From the NCBI GenBank assembly GCA_000421065.1, contig ATWD01000001.1:2286001-2350000 (forward strand): a DNA stretch of 64,000 nucleotides, written 5' to 3'. Source of the DNA: Acidobacteriaceae bacterium TAA 166. GTDB lineage: Bacteria; Acidobacteriota; Terriglobia; Terriglobales; Acidobacteriaceae. Positions 17,050-25,823 of this stretch are shown piece by piece. The first letter of the stretch is position 1. Every line of letters starts with the position of its first letter. The notes under the pieces are model-generated. The model was given only the letters and a program-made list of their open reading frames with translations, made no database searches and was not told the DNA's origin. The position numbers and the translations under genes are program-made.

Positions 17050-17502
17050 ATGTTGAAACTAACCAAACGCGCTGACTACGGCATGATGGCGATGCGCTAT
17101 CTGGCCGAACACGCCAACGAAAGCAGACCACACTCCGCAAGAGACATTTCTGACGCCTACAACATCCCGTTGCCGGTTCTGGCGAAGACCTTGCAGGCGC
17201 TCGCTAAAGCAGAATTGGTTGCGTCACAACATGGAGCATTGGGCGGTTATGCACTCGCTCGACCAGCAACGACAATCAGCACGCTTGAGGTGATTGCAGC
17301 CTTCGATGGCTCTCCGGTTATTACCAGTTGCACGACCGTTCACGGCGACTGCGAGATGGCGAGTCACTGCAAGGTGAAAGAGCCATTGCAGCGGGTGAAT
17401 GACGGAATCAGAATGCTTTTGACCCGTATCAGCATAGCGGAACTGGCCGAGCCAGCGGAGAATGCCCGTCATACGGACGAACTGGTGAGGCTTACCTGCT
17501 AG
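17050..17502 (+). CDS. Rrf2-family regulator with three-Cys cluster motif (cassette 1)
   Basis: A 150-residue Rrf2-type repressor resembling the SUF-system regulator subgroup. The N-terminal winged helix is clear (LTKRADYGMMAMRYLAEH...DAYNIPLPVLAKTLQALAKA...GALGGYALARP). Cys 94, 101 and 107 (SCTTVHGDCEMASHC) match the Fe-S ligands of IscR-like proteins, so it probably senses Fe-S or iron status. The paralogue at 32680 keeps the same three Cys. Being last in both cassettes suggests it controls them; the target sites are not identified. AGGAG precedes the ATG. Confidence 0.88.
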   Translation: MLKLTKRADYGMMAMRYLAEHANESRPHSARDISDAYNIPLPVLAKTLQALAKAELVASQHGALGGYALARPATTISTLEVIAAFDGSPVITSCTTVHGDCEMASHCKVKEPLQRVNDGIRMLLTRISIAELAEPAENARHTDELVRLTC

Positions 17503-17511
17503 GAGTTGAGC

Positions 17512-17790
17512 GTGTCTGAATCCATTTCCATTGATCTGAAACGAGCGGCCATCGCCCTGGCGGAACAGTTGGATTACGTGCGGGCGGCGGAGCAGTTGGG
17601 CGTCACATCCGCCGAACTTCGGAAGCAGATTTCCTCGCTCGAAAACCTGCTCTGTCTCCGCCTCTTCAAACCTCGACAGAAAAAGGTAGAGCCGACCGAG
17701 GAAGGACGATTCTTTATCAAATTTTTCCGGGAAGCCGTGGCTTTCTATGAGCGGAAGCAAAGGGAGGGGCACACCGGCCCGGACAAGTAG
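17512..17790 (+). CDS. Stand-alone LysR-type HTH domain protein
   Basis: A 92-residue protein that is essentially only a LysR N-terminal helix-turn-helix: LDYVRAAEQLGVTSAELRKQISSLENLLCLRLFKPRQKKVEPTEEGRFFI. The effector domain of LysR regulators is absent. I choose GTG 17512, six bases after AGGAG; a TTG at 17506 would leave no space. It lies 9 bases after Rrf2 and ends 6 bases before a convergent gene. It may be a small DNA-binding protein of the element, or a truncated regulator. No equivalent follows the second Rrf2 gene. Confidence 0.7.
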   Translation: MSESISIDLKRAAIALAEQLDYVRAAEQLGVTSAELRKQISSLENLLCLRLFKPRQKKVEPTEEGRFFIKFFREAVAFYERKQREGHTGPDK

Positions 17791-17796
17791 GAGAAT

Positions 17797-18066
17797 TCAG
17801 ATAGGGCAGACGACCCGAAAACCGTTCGCGGCAAGCACCTCTTCCTCTACCTCAGCCGAGTAGATTGGACAGCCGTTGAGGAAGACGAAATCCTCCAGCT
17901 TCCGGCCAGCTTCGTGAGTGAGCAAACGGAGGCTTTCGAGCGTGGCAATCATGCTGGTACGGCAGTCGAAATGACGATCACGCACGGTCGCCTTTTCGCC
18001 TTTGCCGGAGATCACCACATCGAGGCCGTCATCTTCGCCTGGAAAGATCACCATACGCACCTGCAT
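17797..18066 (-). CDS. Small conserved-looking protein of unknown function
   Basis: An 89-residue frame beginning MQVRMVIFPGEDDGLDVVI, acidic overall, without membrane segments or a recognised domain; there are Cys residues in DCRTS, NGCPIY and VVCPI. GGAGGG precedes the ATG by about 9 bases, which supports this start over the longer frame from 18150. It faces the HTH gene and lies directly downstream of the group II intron on the same strand. Function unknown. Confidence 0.5.
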   Translation of the reverse strand: MQVRMVIFPGEDDGLDVVISGKGEKATVRDRHFDCRTSMIATLESLRLLTHEAGRKLEDFVFLNGCPIYSAEVEEEVLAANGFRVVCPI

Positions 18067-18202
18067 CTGGCGTTGCCCTCCATGTCTGTTGAGATTAGCC
18101 GCACCCGGCCAAAATCGCCAAGGAGTCCGTTGCATGAAGCCTACCAGCACCGAATTGAAGTCCCATCAGCGAGTACGCTGCTACGCAGCGGCAGTAGGAG
18201 CC

Positions 18203-20121
18203 GTCGCGGTAGGGATACGGCTTTCGCCGTACCCCCCGCACAGATCCGTACGGGCGGATTTCCCGCATACGGCTCTTACCTCAGGTGGTGACGCGCAAGC
18301 GGCGCGAAGGATAAGGACGGCAGATATGGGCCGGAGGAAGCCAGCGACGGATGAGCCGTTTCATTCGCTCCCACTTGACGCGACCATGCTGGCTTCGCCT
18401 GCACAGAGCGCGATGCCAGAGGTTCGTCACCGTGTAACGAAAGTGGGCCAGAGCATGCCGGTTGCCCGGCACTCCGAAGTATCGGATATGCCCGCCCACG
18501 ACGGACTTCAGCCACTTGCCAACTTCTGGAACAGGGTCATGCATACGCCGCCACAAGCCGATCTTTACCTCTTGCAGCTTGGCCCGCATACGCTTACGAA
18601 TCGTCTGCCGAAGCACCATGAACCGTCCCTTCTTCGTCTTTCCGCAGATGTGCGTAAAGCCGAGGAAGTCGAAGGTCTCTGGCTTACCCAGACCAGCACG
18701 CTTTCGGTTCTTTGCCGCATGGCGTCCGAACTCGATAAGCCGCGTCTTCTCCGGGTGCAGCTCCAGTTGGAACTTCTCCATTCGTTCTTTCAGTTCCGAC
18801 CAGAACCGTTCGGCCTCGTCTTTGTACTCGAATCCAACCACGATGTCGTCGGCATAACGCACCACGATCACATCGCCGTGCGCCCGCTTCTTACGCCATG
18901 CCTGAACCCAGAGATCGAAGACGTAATGGAGGTAGATATTCGCCAGCAGTGGCGATGCACTTCCGCCCTGCGGCGAGCCTGCTTCCACGAAGGTTCGCTT
19001 GCCCTTTTCCAGCACGCCCGCGTTCAGCCATTTCTGGATGAGACGCACCACGCGCCGGTCCGCTATCCGATGCTGGAGGAACCGGACCAGCCACTCGTGC
19101 GACAGCCTGTCGAAGAAGCTGCGCACGTCCAGGTCCAGCACCCAGTTCACACGTCGCTCATGGAGTCCACAGAACAAGGCGTCCAGCGCTTTATGCTGGT
19201 GTCGCTTTGGTCGGAACCCATAAGAGAAGCCGAGGAAGTCGGTTTCGTAGATGTTGTTCAGTACCTCCACCGTCGCTCTCTGGACGAGTTTGTCTTCGAG
19301 CGCCGGAACGCCGAGCGGTCGCTGCCGCCCGTCCGCCTTCGGAATGTACACCCTACGCACCGGCTTGGCCCGGTATGCTCCGCGCTTCAGTCTATGGGAG
19401 AGGTTCTGGAGGTTCGCCTCAAGAGCCTCGCCGTAGTGCCGCCATGTCTCCCCGTCCACACCGGCTGCAGCGTGCCTCTTCAACTGCAAGTAGGCGAACC
19501 GCAGAGTGTCGATCCGGTAGACATGATGCATCAGAGCAGTGAACCTTGCATCCTTGTTCGATTTTGCCGCTTGTCGTATCTGCTCCAGCTCACTTGGCGC
19601 GCTGATCCGGCTCAGAGTCCGGGGCGCGTTTTGCTGGCTCAGATTCCCCTTGGTCAGACCCCTTCCCTCCATCTCCTCCGCCACCATGACTCTGGCTTTG
19701 TTCGGAGACTTCCCCGGTACTATGGGTCTGTCCGACTTCCCGTGTTCGTTCATCATCGGCTCCAGTCCTTAAACTTCCCGATGCGTCCCGAGAACACTGG
19801 CCGCTCTCGGGTGAACCCGGGATCTCTCTATTTCCGCGCAAAGTGTGTCCCTACATGCCAGGGTCATAGACCGCGCAGGACTCCTGCCAAGCTCGCCATA
19901 CTGCTTGTCAGGATGTTGCCTTCCGCGTTGTGTCAAGGCGTCGGCGTCCTGAAGTTAGGGATATTTCGCGGCTCAATAGCCTGGCCTGTAGTTCCTCCTG
20001 TCTACGCTTCGTACATGGCCTTGCGACCATATCCGCAAGACTCGGAGCCGGTGTGGCTGGCTAGGCCCTCACCGTACGACTCTTGCATTCGCTACACCTT
20101 GCCGGTTCCGTGCTTGCGCAC
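18203..20121 (-). mobile_element. Group II intron with encoded reverse transcriptase
   Basis: On the minus strand the element starts with GTGCGC at 20121, a good 5' end (GUGYG). About 365 bases of ribozyme domains precede the reverse transcriptase ORF. Downstream of the ORF is a typical domain V: GAGCCGTATGCGGGAAATCC, then GCCCGTACGG, at about 18240-18276. Domain VI (TACGGCGAAAGCCGTATCCC) follows, ending CTACCGCGAC at 18203. Ends are set from these signatures and could be off by a few bases. The intron lies in the gap between the small gene at 17797 and the mobilisation genes and interrupts no recognised gene. Confidence 0.75.
18281..19756 (-). CDS. ltrA: Group II intron reverse transcriptase/maturase
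   Basis: A 491-residue reverse transcriptase. Seen: RT motif around AAAGVDGETW (98-105), RPLGVPALEDKLVQRA (146-161), FLGFSYGFRPKR (174-185), DLDVRSFFD (208-216), SPQGGSASPLLANIYLH (261-277) and catalytic YADD (301-304), followed by a thumb/maturase region ending KRLIRRWLPPAHICRPYPSR. No HNH endonuclease motif is seen at the C-terminus, so mobility would rely on nicked or single-stranded targets. It acts as maturase for splicing its own intron and copies intron RNA into DNA. A long frame on the opposite strand is only its shadow. Confidence 0.92.
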   Translation of the reverse strand: MMNEHGKSDRPIVPGKSPNKARVMVAEEMEGRGLTKGNLSQQNAPRTLSRISAPSELEQIRQAAKSNKDARFTALMHHVYRIDTLRFAYLQLKRHAAAGVDGETWRHYGEALEANLQNLSHRLKRGAYRAKPVRRVYIPKADGRQRPLGVPALEDKLVQRATVEVLNNIYETDFLGFSYGFRPKRHQHKALDALFCGLHERRVNWVLDLDVRSFFDRLSHEWLVRFLQHRIADRRVVRLIQKWLNAGVLEKGKRTFVEAGSPQGGSASPLLANIYLHYVFDLWVQAWRKKRAHGDVIVVRYADDIVVGFEYKDEAERFWSELKERMEKFQLELHPEKTRLIEFGRHAAKNRKRAGLGKPETFDFLGFTHICGKTKKGRFMVLRQTIRKRMRAKLQEVKIGLWRRMHDPVPEVGKWLKSVVGGHIRYFGVPGNRHALAHFRYTVTNLWHRALCRRSQHGRVKWERMKRLIRRWLPPAHICRPYPSRRLRVTT

Positions 20122-20161
20122 GGGATTGACGCAACGACACGTCATCCCCAAATGGGATGCT

Positions 20162-20310
20162 GCCGGTAAACCGGCGCTTTGGCCCGGTTCGCCAACGTGA
20201 ACGCGCTTTGAATCAGCAGCTTGCCGGTTTGCGACTTCCGCGTAGTGGTGACGTGTTTACGTGCGTAAACACGCAAAGCACTCCACAGGGGGCGGCGTGT
20301 AAACGCACTG
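20162..20310. other. Candidate origin of transfer (oriT) region
   Basis: The gap before the mobilisation genes has GCCGGT-AA-ACCGGC (20162-20175) and a perfect 10-bp inverted repeat CGTGTTTACG-TG-CGTAAACACG (20252-20273). A related half site GTGTAAACGCAC lies at 20297-20308. Inverted repeats immediately upstream of an RHH accessory gene and a MobF relaxase operon are typical of oriT. The nick site cannot be assigned from sequence alone. The remaining bases from 20122 to 20388 show no gene. Confidence 0.5.
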
Positions 20311-20388
20311 ATAGACAAGGGCTTCCAGCATCCCGGCGCTTGACGGCCAATTTGCATGGGTGCAAGCTGTTTTTGAGGCGGGTTCCCC

Positions 20389-20814
20389 ATGAGCACTCCC
20401 CGCATCCCGGCTCCGTTGCAGTCTCCGGCCTCTCCGAAGGACGAAGCGCGTTCGGTTCTTCGTGCCAAAACCATCGCCACCAGAGTAACGCCGGAAGAGC
20501 TGGCCGAGGTAGAAACCGCCGCAGAAGGCGCAGGAAAAACCGTGGCCGAATGGCTGCGCGAGCTGGCCCTGAAAGCCGCGCGGCAGCGTCCGGCAGACCC
20601 TACCGAATTGGTACTGGCCGAGATTTCGGCACTGCGATACATGCTCCTGAATCTCTTCCACGCGACGGCCCAGGCGAACGCCGAAGGCAAACATCTGCTG
20701 CCTGATTCCGTGGTGAAAATCCGTGACCAGGCGAACGTGCGGAAACTGGCCGATGCCCGCAAACTGCTGGCGGAGTTTCTGTCCCAGGAGGGACCAGACG
20801 GGGGCAAGCAGTGA
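20389..20814 (+). CDS. MobC/TraJ-like mobilisation accessory protein
   Basis: A 141-residue protein whose segment TIATRVTPEELAEVETAAEG...KTVAEWLRELALKA (about 28-67) matches ribbon-helix-helix accessory proteins of relaxosomes (MobC or TraJ type). Such proteins bind oriT and assist the relaxase in opening and nicking DNA. The C-terminal half is helical and charged. It directly follows the inverted repeats proposed as oriT and overlaps the coupling-protein gene (GTGA). Confidence 0.7.
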   Translation: MSTPRIPAPLQSPASPKDEARSVLRAKTIATRVTPEELAEVETAAEGAGKTVAEWLRELALKAARQRPADPTELVLAEISALRYMLLNLFHATAQANAEGKHLLPDSVVKIRDQANVRKLADARKLLAEFLSQEGPDGGKQ

Positions 20815-22799
20815 GCCGCCCGATGCGTTTTCCGAGCCGGACGGGGCGGCTGTTCTGGCTTATTTTCTGGCTTGCGGTCGGGCCGCTTGCGCTCATCTTT
20901 CCGGCTTCGGCATGGCTCTACTGGACACTCACGCCGTTGCAAAAGGTCTATCTCACGACCTATGCCGCCAGCTCCGTAGGGGCCAGAATGCCGCACAGCG
21001 AGACGACGATCCGATGGGTGATGAAGACCGCGCCCAGACAGAAATCCATCCCTGCTTCCGCCGAGGATGTAGTGGCAGGTACAGACCCGAAATTGCCCGT
21101 CGGCCTCTCGCCCAAAGCCATCGCGGAAGGCTGGCGCGGAGTGGCTTATAGCGTCCCGGAGAAAGTGCCCGCAGACGCGCTTGCTAAGGGGTTGCAGGAG
21201 TATGTCTACGATGGCGTGAGTGTGTGGTGGTTGTTTGGTCGTCCCGTGCTCAACAGCCTTGCCGTGCTGCTGCTGTTCTATCTGCTTTGGCTCCAGAGGA
21301 AGCAGATTTTTGGGCGACGGCGGCAGCAGGAGGAACGTCACGGACGCAGAACCAAAGGCCCGGAATTGGCATCGGCTTTGCGGTGGGGCAGCGCAAAGAC
21401 GGACGGCATACGGTTCCGTCTGCGCTTTGAGAATCGCCTTTTGTGGTGGTTGCCGTTTGGCCCAAGCTACCTCATCCCGCAGAGGTTAGAAGCCAGCCAC
21501 ATTCTGATGATGGGTGACACAGGTTCAGGCAAATCGAACGCCATCCGGCAGCTTCTTCGGCAGGTGCGGGAACGGGGAGAAAGCGCCATCGTCTACGACC
21601 CGGCGATGGACTTTGTGAGCGAGTTCTACTCGCCCGCGCGTGGTGACTTGATTCTCAATCCGCTGGACCAGCGTTGCCCGTATTGGAGTCTTGGCAAGGA
21701 GATCGACCGCGACGAAACGGCGGCGACGATTGCCGCCGCGTTCCTTCCCGAGAAGGAATACGAGAAGGAATTTTTCACGGATGGGCCGCGCCGGATACTG
21801 GCCCACTTGCTCAAGCGCCAGCCGCAGCCGAGAGACATTCTGAGCATGATGGCCGAGCCGTCGCGGATCGAGTTTGCGGTGAAAGGAACGCCGCTGGCCG
21901 CGTTGCTCGATGCAGGAGCACCGGCACAGCGAGCGGGTGTGCTGGCGAGCTTAAATATGGTGGCGGACAGCTTGGAACTGTTGCCGGAGTGGGGGCATAC
22001 GAGGCCGACCTTTGCGACAGCGGAGTGGTACACGAGCCGGAAACGATGGGTGTTTTTGACTTCCACTCCTGCCTATCGCGCAAAGATTTTGCCGCTTCAT
22101 TCGGTGTGGCTTGATTTGTTCATCCTTCGCATGATGGGCTACTGCGAAGACCACACAGCGAAGCCGGTATGGTTTGTTTTAGATGAGCTGGCAAGCCTTA
22201 ACAAGCTGCCGCAGCTTCATACCGCCGTCACCGAAAATCGCAAGTACGGAAACCCTGTTGTGGTGGGCTTTCAGGGCCGGAGCCAGCTTGAAAAACGCTA
22301 CGGACAGGATGCCGAGGCTATGCTTTCGCAGCCCGCAACCAAGCTGTTTTTCAAGACTACCGAGCCACGCGCAGCCAAGTGGATTTCCGATGCTATCGGA
22401 GAAATTGAAGTGGAACGGTTGAAGGAATCGCGCAGCATGAGGATGTTCGGCAGCAGGAAATCGTATGCGATGGAGATTGCAACCAAACCGCTTGTCATGG
22501 CTTCGGAAATCTCCGGCCTCGAACCATTGCACGGCTTCATCAAGCAGGAAAACAAGGTTGTTCCGGTTCACTTCCAGTTCGCAAAGAAACACGGCAGACA
22601 ACCGGAGTTCATCGAACGCAAGTTGCCAGTTGTGCCCAGGCCGTCACCGCCCGCGCCGCCGATAGCAGTTCCCGCAGAGCAACCCAAAACATCGGCAACA
22701 GCGCAGGCCACGCTTCCGTTCTCCGATCCACCCGCCGAAGAAGCCACCGACAAACCCAAAGAGGCGTTCGTGTGGGATGAGACGAAAGGGATTGAGTGA
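20811..22799 (+). CDS. Type IV coupling protein (TraD/TraG/VirD4 class)
   Basis: A 662-residue inner-membrane ATPase that links the relaxosome to a secretion channel. Two membrane segments (about 13-36 and 144-160) precede the motor domain. Walker A is GDTGSGKS (235-242), Walker B VWFVLDEL (453-460). EFFTDGPRRILAHLL and VVVGFQGRSQLEKRYG are typical of TraD-type proteins; the Pro-rich C-terminal tail is likely flexible. It starts at a GTG overlapping the accessory gene. Its presence without channel genes suggests the element supplies its own coupling protein but borrows a mating apparatus. Confidence 0.88.
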   Translation: MSRPMRFPSRTGRLFWLIFWLAVGPLALIFPASAWLYWTLTPLQKVYLTTYAASSVGARMPHSETTIRWVMKTAPRQKSIPASAEDVVAGTDPKLPVGLSPKAIAEGWRGVAYSVPEKVPADALAKGLQEYVYDGVSVWWLFGRPVLNSLAVLLLFYLLWLQRKQIFGRRRQQEERHGRRTKGPELASALRWGSAKTDGIRFRLRFENRLLWWLPFGPSYLIPQRLEASHILMMGDTGSGKSNAIRQLLRQVRERGESAIVYDPAMDFVSEFYSPARGDLILNPLDQRCPYWSLGKEIDRDETAATIAAAFLPEKEYEKEFFTDGPRRILAHLLKRQPQPRDILSMMAEPSRIEFAVKGTPLAALLDAGAPAQRAGVLASLNMVADSLELLPEWGHTRPTFATAEWYTSRKRWVFLTSTPAYRAKILPLHSVWLDLFILRMMGYCEDHTAKPVWFVLDELASLNKLPQLHTAVTENRKYGNPVVVGFQGRSQLEKRYGQDAEAMLSQPATKLFFKTTEPRAAKWISDAIGEIEVERLKESRSMRMFGSRKSYAMEIATKPLVMASEISGLEPLHGFIKQENKVVPVHFQFAKKHGRQPEFIERKLPVVPRPSPPAPPIAVPAEQPKTSATAQATLPFSDPPAEEATDKPKEAFVWDETKGIE

Positions 22800-22823
22800 G
22801 GCATCTAAAGGAGCAGAGCGCAC

Positions 22824-25583
22824 ATGCTGACCATCTCCAAACCGCTGTCAGCTTCGCAGGTACGGACGTACCATGAGCGGGAGTTTGCTTCGGAGCGGCA
22901 GAACTATTGGAGCCGCGACCAGCAGGGGCATAGCGAGTGGCAAGGGAAACTGGCCGAGCAGTGGGGTTTATCGGGGCCGGTTGGCAATGAGCACTTCGCG
23001 CGTCTGACCGAAGGCCAGCATCCGCACACGGAAGCGCAGCTTGTTCGCCATCAAGCCTCAAAAACCTATGAGGGAAAATTCGGCAAGGAAGTAACGAGCG
23101 TAGAACATCGCGCGGGTTGGGATGCCACATTCTCCGCGCCAAAGTCTGTTTCTCTCACCGCACTTGTCGGCGGGGATGAGCGTGTAAGAGAGGCGCATCG
23201 AGAGAGCGTCCGCGTGGCGCTCAGTGAGTTGGAGAAGTACACGCAGGCCCGCATCGGCAACGTCCACGCGCCGGAGACAACGGGCAGATTCATCGCCGCT
23301 ACCTTTGAGCACGACACTGCCCGCCCTGTGGACGGCTACGCCGCGCCACAGCTTCATACCCATGCGGTAATCTTCAACGTCACCGAGCGCGACAACGGGC
23401 AGACACGCGCTTTGCAGCCGCAGGAACTATTCGCTTCGCAACGATATGCCACCAGCATTTACCGCTCCGAGCTGTCGATGCGGTTGCAGGGGTTGGGCTA
23501 TGAACTGGAGCGCGGCAAGCACGGACAGCCGGAGATCAAGGGCTATACGAAAGAGTATCTGGAGGCCAGCAGCCCGCGCCGCGAGCAGATCAAAGACCAT
23601 CTGCGCGAGATGGGGATAGATGGAGCGGGAGCCGCGCAGGTTGCAGCCCACCGGACGCGGGACAGCAAAGAGCTGCTATCGCCGGAACAGGTATTAGAGC
23701 GGCATCGGAACCTCGCCGCGCAGTATGGGCATCAAGCCGACAAAGTTGTGGCCGAGGCGCGGGCGCATGAACAGCGCCACGTTTACGAACCCGACCGCAT
23801 CGCGCAGCAGGCCGTCACCTATGCCCGCGACCATCTGTTTGAGCGTTCCGCCGTGCTGGACCGGCGCGAGCTTCTGGAAGCGGCTCTCAATCGTGGTATG
23901 GGTGAAACGACGTATGCCCACATCCAGCAGGAGTTCGCGCAGCGGGCTGCGCGAGGTGAGTTCCGCACGGTCAATCATGCCGGAGCGGGACAGCAGTACA
24001 CCACTGCCGCGATGCTTCGCATGGAACGCGAGATCATCACACGGATGCAGGAAGGCAATCAGCGCGGGATGAGCGACCCGATGCTGGTTTCTCCGCAGAT
24101 TCGGATTGCGACGGAAGACCGCCATACGGAGCTAAATGCCTCGCAGCGCCAAGCCGTTGACCAAGTGTTCCACTCCCGCGAAAAGATGGTGGGATTAGAT
24201 GGAGTCGCGGGCGCGGGGAAGACAACGACGCTGGCCGTCATCCGTGAAGGCGCTGAGGCTCAAGGGTACAAGGTTGAAGGTTTTGCGCCCACGTCCCGCG
24301 CGGCGCAAAAGCTGGCCGACGCCGGTATGGAAACATCCACGTTGCAAAAGCATCTTGCGCGTGGAGAAAAGCCGGATACCGGCGAGCGCCGCCTGTATGT
24401 ACTCGATGAATCCTCGCTCGCGTCCACCAGACAGATGCACGAATTTGTGAATCGCCTACATCCGAACGACCGCGTTTTATTGGTGGGCGACCGAAGGCAG
24501 CATGAGGCGGTAGAGGCGGGGCGTCCCTTCGCGCAGCTTCAAGATGCGGGCATGAAGACAGTGAAGCTCGAAGAGATCGTCCGCCAGAAAAACCCGGAGC
24601 TGAGACAGGTGGTTGAGCAGCTTGCGCGGAGCGAAGTGCGAGAAGCCGTGCAAGGCTTAGAACGGCAGGGCCGCGTCCATGAGATTGTAAGCCATGAGGA
24701 ACGCATCGCAGCCATAGCGAAGGAATATGCGAAATCACCGGAGGGTACGCTGGTTGTCTCACCCGACAATCGCTCCCGCGTTGAGATCAATCTGGCGATT
24801 CGTGCCGAGATGCAGGAGCGCGGCTTAGTCAGCAAAGAAGAACATCCCATTGCGGTGCTTGTGCCGCGCCAAGACCTTACCGGGCCGGAGCGCACATGGG
24901 CCGCGCGGTACGAGTTCAATGACGTAGTGCGCTATGCCCGCGCGTCGAAAGAGACGGGCATGGAGCGCGGCGAATACGCGCGAGTCAAGAGTGTTGATGC
25001 GGAGAAGAACCTGTTAACGGTAGTGCGGGCCGATGGCTCGGAGCTGACCTACGATCCTCGCAGGCAGCAGGGCGTCTCTGTTTACCGCGAGGAACCGCGC
25101 AGCTTCGCCGTGGGCGACCGCATCCAGTTCACCGCACCAGCCAATGACTTGAAGGTTGCCAACCGCGAATTAGGAACGGTGGAAGCCGTCGGGCAAGATG
25201 GACAGATGCGCTTGAAGATGGATGGAGGCCGCGACGTGCAGCTTGATCCGCGCGAGCATCCGCATCTCGATCACGGCTATGCGGTGACGAGCCATTCCAG
25301 TCAGGGACAGACCGCCGAGCGGGTCTTGATTCACGTCGATACCGAATTGGCCGCGAAAGACCTGCTCAACAGCCGCATGGCTTACGTCGCTGTCTCGCGC
25401 GGCGCGGAGGACGCGCAACTTTACACCAATGACCGCGCAAAGCTGCCGGAGGCGTTAGGGCATGACGTGTCCCACGAAAGCGCCCACACGCCAGCGATAA
25501 AGCCGGAGCAATCCATCACGCCGAAGCAACCGGAGATTGCGCCCGTCATCGAACATGGCTTCGGTATGGGACACAGCCTCTAA
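22824..25583 (+). CDS. MobF-family conjugative relaxase-helicase (TrwC/TraI-like)
   Basis: A 919-residue relaxase. The N-terminal TrwC domain has candidate nucleophile tyrosines Y16 and Y28 and the metal-binding His triad H163, H178 and H180 (FEHDTARP...LHTHAVIFN). The helicase part has Walker A GVAGAGKTTT (460-469), Walker B YVLDESS, LVGDRRQ and the C-terminal SHSSQGQT plus YVAVSRG of superfamily 1 (RecD2-like) helicases. It nicks oriT, stays bound to the 5' end and unwinds the strand. AAAGGAG precedes the ATG. It is the last gene of the mobilisation operon. Confidence 0.92.
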   Translation: MLTISKPLSASQVRTYHEREFASERQNYWSRDQQGHSEWQGKLAEQWGLSGPVGNEHFARLTEGQHPHTEAQLVRHQASKTYEGKFGKEVTSVEHRAGWDATFSAPKSVSLTALVGGDERVREAHRESVRVALSELEKYTQARIGNVHAPETTGRFIAATFEHDTARPVDGYAAPQLHTHAVIFNVTERDNGQTRALQPQELFASQRYATSIYRSELSMRLQGLGYELERGKHGQPEIKGYTKEYLEASSPRREQIKDHLREMGIDGAGAAQVAAHRTRDSKELLSPEQVLERHRNLAAQYGHQADKVVAEARAHEQRHVYEPDRIAQQAVTYARDHLFERSAVLDRRELLEAALNRGMGETTYAHIQQEFAQRAARGEFRTVNHAGAGQQYTTAAMLRMEREIITRMQEGNQRGMSDPMLVSPQIRIATEDRHTELNASQRQAVDQVFHSREKMVGLDGVAGAGKTTTLAVIREGAEAQGYKVEGFAPTSRAAQKLADAGMETSTLQKHLARGEKPDTGERRLYVLDESSLASTRQMHEFVNRLHPNDRVLLVGDRRQHEAVEAGRPFAQLQDAGMKTVKLEEIVRQKNPELRQVVEQLARSEVREAVQGLERQGRVHEIVSHEERIAAIAKEYAKSPEGTLVVSPDNRSRVEINLAIRAEMQERGLVSKEEHPIAVLVPRQDLTGPERTWAARYEFNDVVRYARASKETGMERGEYARVKSVDAEKNLLTVVRADGSELTYDPRRQQGVSVYREEPRSFAVGDRIQFTAPANDLKVANRELGTVEAVGQDGQMRLKMDGGRDVQLDPREHPHLDHGYAVTSHSSQGQTAERVLIHVDTELAAKDLLNSRMAYVAVSRGAEDAQLYTNDRAKLPEALGHDVSHESAHTPAIKPEQSITPKQPEIAPVIEHGFGMGHSL

Positions 25584-25654
25584 TCTACTTGCGCCGGATA
25601 GTGGGAGCGTCGCCCCACATATTGTGGCGGAGAAGTTGAATATAAGACCGAAAG

Positions 25655-25676
25655 TGTCGTATTTTAAGTCTATCGA
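25655..25676 (+). promoter_or_regulatory. Conserved block upstream of sigma gene 2 (probable promoter)
   Basis: Matches 20 of 22 bases of the block before sigma gene 1 (TGTCGTATTTTAAGTCTATC plus GA). It lies 15 bases 5' of leader copy 4, the same spacing as in cassette 1. The rest of 25584-25654 shows nothing further. Confidence 0.5.
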
Positions 25677-25690
25677 CGTGAGTAGGTTTT

Positions 25691-25776
25691 TCGATCTTGG
25701 AACAGGCCCCTGCGGCTGTCTTTTGGCGAAGCACCGCAGAGGCCCGGAGATCGACAACCCAAAGGCTGACGACTGA
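25691..25776 (+). promoter_or_regulatory. Structured leader motif, copy 4 (sigma gene 2)
   Basis: The inner stem 25705-25715 with 25734-25744 pairs at 10 of 11 positions around the loop CTGTCTTTTGGCGAAGCA (25716-25733); GAGATCGA is at 25747-25754. The outer stem (TCGATCTTGG with CCAAAGGCTGA) keeps pairing with one bulge and one mismatch, although several bases differ from copy 1, including compensating changes. The sigma start is about 50 bases downstream. Confidence 0.62.
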
Positions 25777-25823
25777 GCGAGTATTGGATGCGGCAGCCAT
25801 AGTTGCAAGAAAGGCACTTCTGT

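Noticed and set aside
18002-20200. A 732-codon open frame on the plus strand
   Set aside because: It is the antisense of the group II intron and its reverse transcriptase; the encoded protein has no family-like motif, while the minus strand shows complete RT motifs and domain V.
20162-20308. The inverted and direct repeats before the mobilisation genes as a CRISPR array
   Set aside because: Only two or three short repeats without regular spacers; oriT explains them better. No CRISPR array was found anywhere in the window.
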